Positions 1-8,225 of a stretch of 41,484 nucleotides of DNA are shown here, one piece after another; the first letter of the stretch is position 1; each line of letters opens with the position of its first letter. Made by a program: the position numbers and the translations under genes. A model generated the notes under the pieces. The model saw nothing but the letters and a program-made list of their open reading frames with translations, was not told the DNA's origin and did not search any database. The DNA is from Gemmatimonadota bacterium (GTDB lineage Bacteria; Latescibacterota; UBA2968), in contig JAPOXY010000246.1 in NCBI GenBank assembly GCA_026706845.1, positions 1-41,484 on the forward strand. Direction: 5' to 3'.

Positions 1-562
1 GTACAACACCCATATTACGGTCGAGAAGTGCGACATCGCGGGGTGTTTTGTAATTGGATTTGTGGCTGCCGGGAATGCAGGCAAATCCGCCATCGCCGGG
101 GTTGCAATCGGTGAGTACCCACGAGACTACGGTGAGGCCACAGCGCATGCGCCCGTTGTGAAATTGATAAAAGTGCGTCAGGTCGTCAGCGGTGCCGCCG
201 CCGTGCATGACATGGCCTTCGGCTCCTTTTTCCATGATGATGCCGTAGAGGTGGTCGAGACGACAGTCTTCGCGCAGCAATTCTGCGAGATAGGGCACGA
301 TGTTTGGATGGGCAAGTAAATCGCGGAAGGGTTGGCACCAGGGGTTGGGCCAGGTGAGCATGCCGCCCAAGTCGGTGCGCCCGTGTTTACCCCTGAGTGC
401 TCTGGATTCGCCGGAGAGGGATTGCTCTGGCGGGCGAATGCGCATCCTGTCGGGGTTGCTGTCAATGGCTTTGTTGCACGCGGCAATTTCTTCGGGTGTT
501 AAAGCGTTTTCGACGACGAGGTAGCCGTTGAGATCAAAGAAGAATTTTTCGTGTTCGTCCAT
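1..562 (-). CDS. Phytanoyl-CoA dioxygenase (PhyH) family protein, 3' end cut by window
   Basis: Reading in from the left edge on the minus strand gives 187 residues starting MDEHEKFFFDLNGY, with no stop before the window ends. The opening (NGYLVVENALTPEEI) and the GDGGF and IPGSHK motifs (about residues 157-168) are typical of PhyH-family Fe(II)/2-oxoglutarate oxygenases, which hydroxylate small organic substrates. The usual first metal motif HxD is not seen. In its place is MHGGG (119-123) followed by HFYQFHNG, a pattern I associate with a subfamily whose ligands may differ. The second metal His and the 2-oxoglutarate-binding Arg would lie beyond the window. The gene starts 39 bases downstream of a small membrane protein gene and probably shares its transcript. 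The ribosome site is weak. The substrate is unknown. Confidence 0.85.
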   Translation of the reverse strand, partial: MDEHEKFFFDLNGYLVVENALTPEEIAACNKAIDSNPDRMRIRPPEQSLSGESRALRGKHGRTDLGGMLTWPNPWCQPFRDLLAHPNIVPYLAELLREDCRLDHLYGIIMEKGAEGHVMHGGGTADDLTHFYQFHNGRMRCGLTVVSWVLTDCNPGDGGFACIPGSHKSNYKTPRDVALLDRNMGVV

Positions 563-601
563 GTTTGGGATTCCCAATTTAAATTTTTTGGAGAAGGCCG
601 G

Positions 602-808
602 TTAATCGTCTTCACCCTCATCCCGTCTCATCCGATAGCGACCAATCCGCCGTATCAAAATCCACACCAGTCCAATGAGTGCGATATATTGCACCATATC
701 CCAGATCCAGCCCTGCCAGCCCAGGATGCCCGGCCAGAGTGCCCCGATGCACAGGATGATAAATGCGTCTTCCAGAATTAGCCACAGCGGTCGCTCATTC
801 ATTTCCAT
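602..808 (-). CDS. Small membrane protein, unknown function
   Basis: This 68-residue protein begins MEMNERPLWLILEDAF. It has two hydrophobic stretches (roughly residues 7-27 and 33-54) and ends in a basic then acidic tail (RRIGRYRMRRDEGEDD), as expected for a small inner-membrane protein with a cytoplasmic C-terminus. The reading frame stays open upstream to 841, but the ATG at 808 limits overlap with the upstream transglycosylase gene to 14 bases. ATG at 802 is also possible. It sits between the transglycosylase and the PhyH-family gene on the same strand. I do not recognise the family. Position and composition support a real gene, but a shadow frame cannot be fully excluded. Confidence 0.55.
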   Translation of the reverse strand: MEMNERPLWLILEDAFIILCIGALWPGILGWQGWIWDMVQYIALIGLVWILIRRIGRYRMRRDEGEDD

Positions 809-2966
809 ATCCCAATGATATTTCCACCTCTGACTGTGCATTATTGAGGTAAGAATAAACGCGATAATTGCGATATACGAGTTTCACATAATTGCGGGTT
901 TCCCTATAGGGAATGCGCTCTATAAATTCATCGACGTCGTGCCTTGTCAGGGCTTTTGCCCATCGTTTTGCAGCATCCAGACCCGCGTTATAAGCCGATA
1001 GTGCCAAACTAAGTTGCCTGTGTTTATCTTTTCGAAATGCCTTCATGTGGTCGGAGAGATGTTTTCCGCCCAACAAAATTGACGTTTGGGGATCGTGCAG
1101 GTCCTCGGTTGAAAAATTTTTGAGCTTGACAAGTCGGGCCATGTCCCGTCCTGTTTGCGGCATCACTTGCATCAACCCGCGTGCGCCTGCGCGAGATACA
1201 GCGGTTGTATTAAACGCGCTTTCCTGCCGCATGATGGCAATCATGAGATTGGGATCAAGATTCATTTTTCGCGCTATCTGGTTGATCTCGCCCCAATAAT
1301 ACGTTGGGTATAACCGCCGGAATGAAGCCCGCGTCATGGATATCCCATGTACGCGTTCTAACATTACAATCTGTGCGGAAATTTGAAGTGCTTTGTGCAT
1401 GGCGCGGACGCGCTCGTAACGAGGTTTCAAATCATCCAGGGCAAACAAATTGCGCCCGAGAGTTTGCCGAGCGCGGTCGTATTCTCGCTCGGCATCTCGA
1501 TACAACCCGATAGACGCCAATATATCTCCTTTTGGGATATGCGTCGAAGGTGTATAGGATTGACCAACCGATAGGTGTTCGCCCGGTTGAGGTACCTCGA
1601 CATGAACATTTTCTGTTTTGCCCAGGACCGCACGTGCGCGTGCCGAGTAATAAGAGGTGGGGAAACCTTCAGAGGCGCGTTCAATCCAGAATCGCGCTTC
1701 TGCTTTTTGTCCCAATTTTTGATAACTTTTGCCCGCCCAGTAATACCCCTGATCGCGTAGATGGCTCGCAGTGGTCTGGCGCGATAGACGTAAAAAGGCT
1801 TTGGAAGCCGCCGTGTATTGCCGCGTTTGATAAAGCGCGAATCCCGCACGCCACGCAGCCTGATCGGCATAAGTGCTTTTGGGGTAGGTTTTTGCCAGTG
1901 CTATAAATAGTTTGCGCGCATCGCTGTGACGCCCTCGCCGCTCGTAGGCCATGGCGGCCTGCCAGAGTGCTTCGGGCGCGGTCTTTGCATTGGGATAGCG
2001 ACGCACAAATTCTCGAAATCGCGTTGTTCCCGTTAAATCGTGCCCGCGCTTGATGGCACAGCGGCCCAGATAAAACAGTGCTTCGGGGATGTGATATACT
2101 TTGAAGGCGCGATCAAATGCGTTTTCGGCTTTGAGATATTTTCGACTGCGATAATATACATGGCCCAGTTCGTATTGCGCTTTCCCCCGCCATGTGGCAT
2201 CTTGGGATTCATCGATCATGCGGCGCAATAGAACGATAGCCTGTTGATATTCTCCGGCATGCATACAGGTCACACCCGCGCAAAACAGTTCTTCAGCATC
2301 GCGCATATCACTGAGCGCGGGAAGCATTTTGTAAGCAGAGGGATGTTTGGGATAATTTTTGATCAATTTCAAGCGCGTCTCGCGCGCAGCAATAGTATCG
2401 CCCAGAGCCGTCCATACCTCGACCAGTCCGGCCAGTGCATCGCCTTCGTGCGGGCGCTTGTCAATAAGCGTTTGATAATATGCGATAGCACCTTCAGCAT
2501 TGCCCTGTGCAAGCGCGGTCCGCGCGGCATTGAGTGTGGCTTGATCGCCGAGCAAACTCGCTGGCGTCATGTGCAGAATTTTTGCATAGTGATTTTCAGC
2601 GTCTTTGGTTTGTCCCAGAGATTCGGCGCATTGTCCCATCCAAAAAGCCACGTAATCGGCAATTTCTGGGCGCGTGGTGCCCGAAGACTGAAAAATTGTC
2701 AGTGCGTCTGAGTATTTGCCCAGGTGCATCAGACAAATCGCGCGTTGTAGCTCAGCGGTGTGTACATCCCATGTATCGCGAGTGTCCATATTGTCGAGTG
2801 CAGATAATGCTTTGGAAAAATTTTGCCGTGCAATTAGTTCTGCAACCCGAAAAATGGGATCGCGTTGTTCTCCTACTCCCAAATAGCCAACTATTACGAA
2901 TACGGCGATAAAGGGGAAGGTGAATAGCGCGATACGGCTCACTAATCTGTTTTTAAAAAATGACAT
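795..2966 (-). CDS. Soluble-type lytic transglycosylase (Slt70-like) with TPR-rich N-terminal region and membrane anchor
   Basis: The 723-residue protein cleaves peptidoglycan glycan strands in the periplasm. It opens with a basic stretch and one hydrophobic segment (about 11-32) that is a signal anchor or uncleaved signal. A long helical region of TPR-like repeats follows (about 35-540; for example ALFYLGRCAIKRG and ALWQAAMAYERRGRHSDARKLF). The C-terminal SLT domain (about 565-705) has all family motifs: catalytic Glu582 in RQESAF, GLMQVMP, SAYNAG and IPYRETRNYV. The frame is open to 3017, but that start lies inside the spacer of a strong promoter. ATG at 2966, preceded by AAAGG eight bases upstream, is the likely start. 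Slt enzymes take part in wall turnover; the TPR superhelix could also bind partners. The family call is firm, the exact paralogue is not. Confidence 0.93.
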   Translation of the reverse strand: MSFFKNRLVSRIALFTFPFIAVFVIVGYLGVGEQRDPIFRVAELIARQNFSKALSALDNMDTRDTWDVHTAELQRAICLMHLGKYSDALTIFQSSGTTRPEIADYVAFWMGQCAESLGQTKDAENHYAKILHMTPASLLGDQATLNAARTALAQGNAEGAIAYYQTLIDKRPHEGDALAGLVEVWTALGDTIAARETRLKLIKNYPKHPSAYKMLPALSDMRDAEELFCAGVTCMHAGEYQQAIVLLRRMIDESQDATWRGKAQYELGHVYYRSRKYLKAENAFDRAFKVYHIPEALFYLGRCAIKRGHDLTGTTRFREFVRRYPNAKTAPEALWQAAMAYERRGRHSDARKLFIALAKTYPKSTYADQAAWRAGFALYQTRQYTAASKAFLRLSRQTTASHLRDQGYYWAGKSYQKLGQKAEARFWIERASEGFPTSYYSARARAVLGKTENVHVEVPQPGEHLSVGQSYTPSTHIPKGDILASIGLYRDAEREYDRARQTLGRNLFALDDLKPRYERVRAMHKALQISAQIVMLERVHGISMTRASFRRLYPTYYWGEINQIARKMNLDPNLMIAIMRQESAFNTTAVSRAGARGLMQVMPQTGRDMARLVKLKNFSTEDLHDPQTSILLGGKHLSDHMKAFRKDKHRQLSLALSAYNAGLDAAKRWAKALTRHDVDEFIERIPYRETRNYVKLVYRNYRVYSYLNNAQSEVEISLGYGNE

Positions 2967-2998
2967 TGTGAAAGCCTTTGCGATGAGGTCCTGAAAAA

Positions 2999-3027
2999 AT
3001 TGTAGTCCATAATGCACGCAATGTCAA
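2999..3027 (-). promoter_or_regulatory. Sigma70-like promoter for the lytic transglycosylase gene
   Basis: On the minus strand TTGACA (3027-3022) and TACAAT (3004-2999) are separated by exactly 17 bases, giving 6/6 and 5/6 matches to the consensus. The predicted start of transcription is near 2992, about 26 bases before the chosen ATG at 2966. This rules out the longer reading frame starting at 3017. The site lies in the gap between the transglycosylase and the divergent nucleotidyltransferase gene. Confidence 0.75.
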
Positions 3028-3055
3028 GATACAAACACTTTATCCCGGAGCTTTT

Positions 3056-4429
3056 ATGAAAGCACTGATTCTCGCGGCAGGAAAAGGCGAACGTTTTTTT
3101 CCATTTAATGTTTTTCGTCCCAAGCCGATGTTTCCAATATGCAATCGCCCGCTTTTAGAGTGGACGGTTTCGCGTCTGGTCGATGCGGGTATTGCCGATA
3201 TCGGCATTGTGGTGGGGGATCGAGGCGGTCGGGCGCGCAATTATTTTGGCGGTGGACAGCGATTTGACTGCCGCATTACTTATATCGAACAACCGCAGCC
3301 AAAAGGCACGGCGCATGCGGTGGGGCTGGCGTCTGATTTTATTGGTACTGATGACGTTCTGGTCATTTTCGGAGATGTTTTCTTTGGTGCGGATGCGGTC
3401 CCACACCTGTTAGATGTGTTTAGAGATAGAAACTGTTCTGGCGTCGCTGGTATTGTCCAGGTTGACGATCTCTCATCTCATATACGAGCACACGTCGAAA
3501 AGGACCAGAGCTTGTCTTCTTACACCTATAAACCCCGCGGTGGATCGGGACAGGCACTGTCTGGTCTCTATGTTTTTAAAAATGAAATTTTGTCCGATCT
3601 GGATAATACTTCCGATTTTGTGCCGCGAACCCAATATGGTATCTTTCCGCCCGAGGGCCAGGAAATTTGCGATGTTATCCCATTGCTCCACGGCGAAGGC
3701 CGTGCGCTTATTGCGGTCGATTTGCCCGGGCCGTGGTTCGATATGGACCTGCCCTGGCATCCGAAGAATGTCGCGCTTATGGCACTTGCTGAAATGGCTG
3801 ATGGACTTACAGAATCGGTTGTTGCGCCAACGGCTACGGTCGATCCCGACGCCCGCATTCGCGGTCCCATCTTTGTCGATGAAAATACCGCGATTGCCCG
3901 AGATGCTTATATTGAAGGACCGGTCTGGATTGGGAAAGATACGGAGATATTAGAAGGCTCTCACATCGCATCCCGTACTGTGATCGCCGATCGCTGTAAA
4001 ATTGGCCCTTTTGCCAAAGTATCGGGTACGGTAGATACCAACTGCCACATTACCTATTTGGGCGAGTTTAGCGGTATTATGCTCGAAGAAGGTCGCGTGA
4101 CCCATCAGATTCAGCTTTCGGGCATTTTTGGCGAGCGCGCAGAAATAGGTGCGGGTACACAGGTGGGCACGCTGCGCTTTGACGATGCGGAGATTGAGGT
4201 CGAAGTTCAGGGTATTCGTCGAAAAGCACCCGGTTTTACCGGGGTGTTGTTTGGGGATTACTCGCGTACGGGTATCGGCGCGATGATTATGCCCGGCCGC
4301 ATTGTGGGGCCATGTGCGATGGTGGGCGCGGGCGTGGTGCTGATGAAAAACGCGCCGCCGTACAAGGCCGTGCTCGTCAAACAGGAACTCGATGTCGTTG
4401 ACTGGTCTCCCGATATCTATGACAAATAA
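3056..4429 (+). CDS. GlmU/RmlA-like sugar-phosphate nucleotidyltransferase with left-handed beta-helix C-terminus
   Basis: At 457 residues it is the size of GlmU. The N-terminal nucleotidyltransferase domain (about 1-240) begins LILAAGKGERFFP and continues with PKPMFPICNRP, the signature that binds the nucleotide and metal, then VIFGDVFFG. From about residue 255 hexapeptide repeats form a left-handed beta-helix (IRGPIFVDENTAI, IGPFAKVSG, GDYSRTGIGAMIMPG). Such enzymes make nucleotide sugars from NTP and a sugar-1-phosphate; the helix domain can carry acetyltransferase activity or be structural. The layout resembles bifunctional archaeal-type GlmU proteins, but the sugar and the nucleotide cannot be read from sequence. 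A GGAG element precedes the ATG. It is the first gene of a plus-strand group, 11 bases before the helicase. Confidence 0.88.
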   Translation: MKALILAAGKGERFFPFNVFRPKPMFPICNRPLLEWTVSRLVDAGIADIGIVVGDRGGRARNYFGGGQRFDCRITYIEQPQPKGTAHAVGLASDFIGTDDVLVIFGDVFFGADAVPHLLDVFRDRNCSGVAGIVQVDDLSSHIRAHVEKDQSLSSYTYKPRGGSGQALSGLYVFKNEILSDLDNTSDFVPRTQYGIFPPEGQEICDVIPLLHGEGRALIAVDLPGPWFDMDLPWHPKNVALMALAEMADGLTESVVAPTATVDPDARIRGPIFVDENTAIARDAYIEGPVWIGKDTEILEGSHIASRTVIADRCKIGPFAKVSGTVDTNCHITYLGEFSGIMLEEGRVTHQIQLSGIFGERAEIGAGTQVGTLRFDDAEIEVEVQGIRRKAPGFTGVLFGDYSRTGIGAMIMPGRIVGPCAMVGAGVVLMKNAPPYKAVLVKQELDVVDWSPDIYDK

Positions 4430-4440
4430 GAATTTTATCT

Positions 4441-7437
4441 ATGCCAGACGATCCCATCACATTAAACGCACGCCAGCGCGAAGCCGTTACTGCGCCGATA
4501 GGTCCTGTTCTCGTGCTGGCCGGACCGGGCACGGGGAAGACGCGGGTGCTGACCGAACGCATTGCGTATCTGGTATCGCGGCGCGGCGTTCATCCGGAAA
4601 ATATCCTGGCGCTTACATTTACAAATAAGGCGGCGGCAGAACTGCAAATCCGCTTGTCGCGCACGTTGGGCAAAGAAACTGCGGATGCTATTACCGCAGG
4701 TACATTTCACAGGTTTTGTATCTCGATACTGCGCGAGCATCGAGAAACGGTTGGGTTGCCGCCGCATTTTGGCATTGCCGATGAAGATCTTCAGCGCACG
4801 CTGATCTATCGCGCATTTCCACGCCTGAATCCCAATGAAAGCAATTTGAATAATGTGATGCAAAATGTGAATCGCCTGAAGTGGCAACGGAGATACAAGC
4901 CACATGTTCCGATGAAAAAAGGGGATGCGGCATTGCTCGATCAGTACGAAGCCGAGCTTAAAAAAAACCGATTAATCGATTTTGACGATCTCATCTTTCT
5001 CGCGCATGACTTGCTTTATTCGCATCGCCAAATTCTGGGAGATTACCGCGCGCAGTTTCAGCACATTCTCGTCGATGAGTTTCAAGATACCGATCCGGTT
5101 CAATACGCCCTCGTTTGTTTGTTGGGCGCGGCTCATCGCAGTGTTTTTGTGGTTGCAGATGACGAGCAATCCATTTATGGGTGGCGCTATGCCAGGCCAG
5201 AACATATCGAACAATTTCGAGATGATTTTCTCAAAGGACGTCCGCCCATTTTTTTAGAGGAAAATTACCGATCATCCGCAGAAATTTTGCGGCTGGCACG
5301 CGTGTTTATCGCCAATAATGACGTATTGTTTGAACGCAGCATCCACACCCAGAGATCGGGACGCCGCGTGCGGGGGATGGCGTTTGATACGTTTGAGGAA
5401 GAGGGCCAGTTTATTGCGGGCGATATCTGGGATCGCATCCGGGAAACGCCCGATCTGATTCACCGGGATATTGCGGTGCTTTATCCCCAACACGCAATAG
5501 GCAGCGAACTCGAGCGCATTTTTATGCGCGCCAATGTCCCCTGTCTGATGGCTCATCGCAGGGGCTTGTTCGACCAGCCCGTGATCCGCCGCGCCTTGTC
5601 CGTGTTGCGCTATGCTCTCGATGGCGCAAATGACGCGAGTCTCGAGTTGTTTTTGCGGCGCGAACTCGAAGCAGTGGATCCCAAATTATACCCGGCGGTG
5701 CGTGGATTCCAGAAACAAAAAAATATTGGGAGTTTCAAACAGGCGGCTTTTCTGTATCCGCGAACGGTTTCGGAAGCAGAGGGCGTGGATGTAGAACGCG
5801 CACTGGGGCTGGCAGGTGTGGTACACAATGCCGTGCAAAGAGGCGCGGTCGCATCTTTGCCGCATCTGGTGGATGATATTCTGGATCAATTGAATACATC
5901 GGAATTGCCTTCCCTGAAAAATCATCTCGATGATATTGTAGATCCGCTCGAACTCTCGGATCTCAATACCGCTCTAAATCGCGTGTTGCCACTCTGGCGC
6001 AGGGGCGGTACCTTATATGTGGCGTGTCGAGACGAGGTGCTGCGGCATATGCTCACAACTCTGATCCGGGATGCACTGGCGCGGCCGGGGCTCATCATAC
6101 GAGAGGCTGTGCCCGGTAGCCGATTGGATGTTTTATCCGATACCCTAATTTTGTCATTCGACGAAGATCCGCCGAAAACACCCGAACACTTTTTACATTT
6201 GGGAGGCCTGGCGTGTGGTGCAATGCTCGCTGCTCTCAAATTATGTCAGGCGATCCACTGCGCAGATTTGCCAGCGTATATGCCGGAATACACTGCATTT
6301 GCGCTGGAAACAGCGGGTGACGATCCCGAGCATGCACAGATCACAGCTCTAGGGGCTGTGCGCGTGCGAGATGGGCGCGTTGTCGATACATTTTATTCGC
6401 CCGTGCGCCTGCGAGAGGACAAAGGCACGGATCCTACATTTCAGGAAATTTATCTCGCGTTTCAGGCATTTGTCGGTATTGACATTCTGGTCGCACACAA
6501 TGGCTATGCGTTCGACTTTCAGGTTTTGCACCGCGAAGCCCGTCGCAATGGCAGGTCTCGCATGCCCAATCCGACGGTTGATATTTTGCCTATGGCGCGA
6601 AGCTATAGTGCGACCGCAGGGCGCGGTCTGCGTCCTCTTTGCGAGCGGTATGATATTGCGTCAGATCCAAACGATCCGCCAGCACGCGCGCGGGCATTGG
6701 CTTTGTATCGCGTGTTTGAAGCTATGAAGAAGGAGCGCGCCTCTCGCTACCGGCGCATGACGCATGAACGCCTTTTGGATCACGTTGCTCTGGGCTTGCT
6801 TTTTCGCGCGCGCGATGGTGTAAGAGATACGGAATTTTCCCGCGAAGAACACGTGCATTTCAACCTGGGGGCACAGCGTCTTTTGGGGCCGGCCAATTTG
6901 TGTATTCGCAATCTCGTGCAGCACTACCCTCGATTGGATGCCGACCGGCTGCGGGGGCAGACGAGGATGTTGCTCGGCGAATATCCTCGTCCGGAGGTGC
7001 TCGCATTGCACGCCCCCGATCAGATTCAGCGTTTTCGAGATCTTTGCGAACGCCACGGTGCTGCGGCACCATCTCTTCAGGAGGGCATTCGCAATTTGCT
7101 CGATTTTGCCGATCTCTACAAAGTCGAAATGGATACCCCAGACCGCGATGCCGTGCATTTGCTGACGTTGCACGCGGCAAAGGGGCTTGAGTTTCGAGAG
7201 GTCTATATTTGCGGTCTCGAAGATCGCATTTTGCCCAATGCACGCGCCCTGAACAGTGCGGATTTAGCCGAACAACGCAGGTTGTTGTACGTGGGAATCA
7301 CCCGCGCAATGGATCGCCTCACGCTTTCCTGTGTGGGGCATCGTCCGGGCAGAAATATGGCGCCTTCTCGATTCTGGGATGAACTGGGATTAGAACGCGA
7401 AGGGGCGATTCAACGAATTCCCGATTCTGAATCATGA
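4441..7437 (+). CDS. UvrD/PcrA-type superfamily 1 DNA helicase with an inserted, probably inactive DnaQ-like exonuclease domain
   Basis: This is a 998-residue SF1A helicase, longer than the usual 650-750 for UvrD/PcrA. The helicase motifs are complete: Q-motif LNARQREAV, Walker A GPGTGKT (28-34), motif II VDEFQDTD (about 211-218), motif III DDEQSIYGWR, motif IV EENYRS, motif V LHAAKGLEF (910-918) and motif VI YVGITRAMDRL (about 950-960). Between motifs IV and V a DEDDh-type 3'-5' exonuclease-like domain (about 615-765) is inserted. Its first catalytic Asp is Ala (FALETAG, Ala621; Glu623 kept). Exo II is kept (HNGYAFDF, Asp692). The Exo III His/Asp pair is not visible around 741-760. The helicase should unwind DNA in repair or replication; the insert is more likely a docking or regulatory fold than a nuclease. 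The stop overlaps the next start by ATGA. Confidence 0.92.
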   Translation: MPDDPITLNARQREAVTAPIGPVLVLAGPGTGKTRVLTERIAYLVSRRGVHPENILALTFTNKAAAELQIRLSRTLGKETADAITAGTFHRFCISILREHRETVGLPPHFGIADEDLQRTLIYRAFPRLNPNESNLNNVMQNVNRLKWQRRYKPHVPMKKGDAALLDQYEAELKKNRLIDFDDLIFLAHDLLYSHRQILGDYRAQFQHILVDEFQDTDPVQYALVCLLGAAHRSVFVVADDEQSIYGWRYARPEHIEQFRDDFLKGRPPIFLEENYRSSAEILRLARVFIANNDVLFERSIHTQRSGRRVRGMAFDTFEEEGQFIAGDIWDRIRETPDLIHRDIAVLYPQHAIGSELERIFMRANVPCLMAHRRGLFDQPVIRRALSVLRYALDGANDASLELFLRRELEAVDPKLYPAVRGFQKQKNIGSFKQAAFLYPRTVSEAEGVDVERALGLAGVVHNAVQRGAVASLPHLVDDILDQLNTSELPSLKNHLDDIVDPLELSDLNTALNRVLPLWRRGGTLYVACRDEVLRHMLTTLIRDALARPGLIIREAVPGSRLDVLSDTLILSFDEDPPKTPEHFLHLGGLACGAMLAALKLCQAIHCADLPAYMPEYTAFALETAGDDPEHAQITALGAVRVRDGRVVDTFYSPVRLREDKGTDPTFQEIYLAFQAFVGIDILVAHNGYAFDFQVLHREARRNGRSRMPNPTVDILPMARSYSATAGRGLRPLCERYDIASDPNDPPARARALALYRVFEAMKKERASRYRRMTHERLLDHVALGLLFRARDGVRDTEFSREEHVHFNLGAQRLLGPANLCIRNLVQHYPRLDADRLRGQTRMLLGEYPRPEVLALHAPDQIQRFRDLCERHGAAAPSLQEGIRNLLDFADLYKVEMDTPDRDAVHLLTLHAAKGLEFREVYICGLEDRILPNARALNSADLAEQRRLLYVGITRAMDRLTLSCVGHRPGRNMAPSRFWDELGLEREGAIQRIPDSES

Positions 7438-8225
7438 AAAAAGACAAAGTTTATTTTATTTCTGACGCGCATATAGGTGGAGGCAAATATATCCGTCCAC
7501 CGCGCGTTCGAGAAGACGCGCTGATTGATTTTTTGCGCGCTATTCGCAAAGATGCCGAGTGTCTGTACATTGTGGGCGATTTGTTCGATTTCTGGTTTGA
7601 ATATCGATCTGTCGTTCCCGCACATGGCGCGCGCGTGATCTTTGAACTCTACCATCTCGTTCAAAGTGGAACGCGCGTCATTTATCTGCCGGGCAATCAC
7701 GATAGCTGGCTGGGGGACTATTTATCAGGGCAGGTAGGGATGGAGCTTCCCGGGCCTTTTTGCGATGTCGTACACCAGAATCGCCGTTTGTATGTGACAC
7801 ACGGCGATATTTTTCAGCAAAATTGGAAATTTGCGTTGCGGCGACGCATTTTGAAGCATCCACTGTGTATCGCCCTGTTTCGGTGGTTACATCCAGATAT
7901 CGGCGCTTATGTGGCGCGTATTGTGTCGCGGTCTTCGGACGTTGGCATCAAAAAAGGGACGCGAAAGACAAAGAGAACATATTTACCTTTGTATTTTATT
8001 AAAAGCGCGGCAGAGAAATTTGCCGAGGGATTTGATTTTGTGATTTGTGGACATTATCACGCGCTGAGTGTTGAGCCGATGGACGGCGGGACACTTGTTG
8101 TGTTGGGCGATTGGCTGAGATACGATGCTTATGCTGTGCTCGAAAATAGCGAGATTGCATTAAAGCACTGGCATACAGCACCGGAAAAGCCGCTGCTGAC
8201 TACTGATACAGGAGATCGCAAATGA
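7434..8225 (+). CDS. lpxH: LpxH-like UDP-2,3-diacylglucosamine diphosphatase (calcineurin-like metallophosphoesterase)
   Basis: The 263-residue protein carries all the metallophosphoesterase metal motifs: SDAHIG (Asp11, His13), GDLFDFWFEY (Asp49), GNHDSW (87-92), HGD (123-125) and CGHYH (His207, His209). The pattern GDLFDFWFEY, HPDIG and GDWLRYDAY closely matches the LpxH form found in Bacteroidetes rather than the E. coli form. LpxH removes UMP from UDP-2,3-diacylglucosamine in lipid A synthesis at the inner face of the cytoplasmic membrane, so its presence implies an LPS-bearing outer membrane. The start overlaps the helicase stop and the stop overlaps the glpK start, both as ATGA, which suggests translational coupling. 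A different phosphoesterase substrate remains possible. Confidence 0.8.
   Translation: MKKDKVYFISDAHIGGGKYIRPPRVREDALIDFLRAIRKDAECLYIVGDLFDFWFEYRSVVPAHGARVIFELYHLVQSGTRVIYLPGNHDSWLGDYLSGQVGMELPGPFCDVVHQNRRLYVTHGDIFQQNWKFALRRRILKHPLCIALFRWLHPDIGAYVARIVSRSSDVGIKKGTRKTKRTYLPLYFIKSAAEKFAEGFDFVICGHYHALSVEPMDGGTLVVLGDWLRYDAYAVLENSEIALKHWHTAPEKPLLTTDTGDRK

Noticed and set aside
178-486. 102-codon minus-strand open frame
   Set aside because: It is a shadow in another frame of the truncated PhyH-family gene; the protein is low-complexity Pro/Ala/Ser/Thr with no recognisable pattern.
565-577. Palindrome TTGGGATTCCCAA just before the first PhyH-family start codon
   Set aside because: Arms are only six bases with a one-base centre; such a site is expected by chance and no regulator or promoter is visible.
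1427-1870. 147-codon minus-strand open frame
   Set aside because: It lies wholly inside the lytic transglycosylase gene, whose TPR and SLT motifs are unambiguous; the alternative protein is Arg/Lys-rich without motifs.
3015-3017. Upstream start giving a 740-residue transglycosylase
   Set aside because: It sits inside the spacer of the TTGACA-17-TACAAT promoter, upstream of the predicted transcript start; the added residues do not look like part of a signal sequence.
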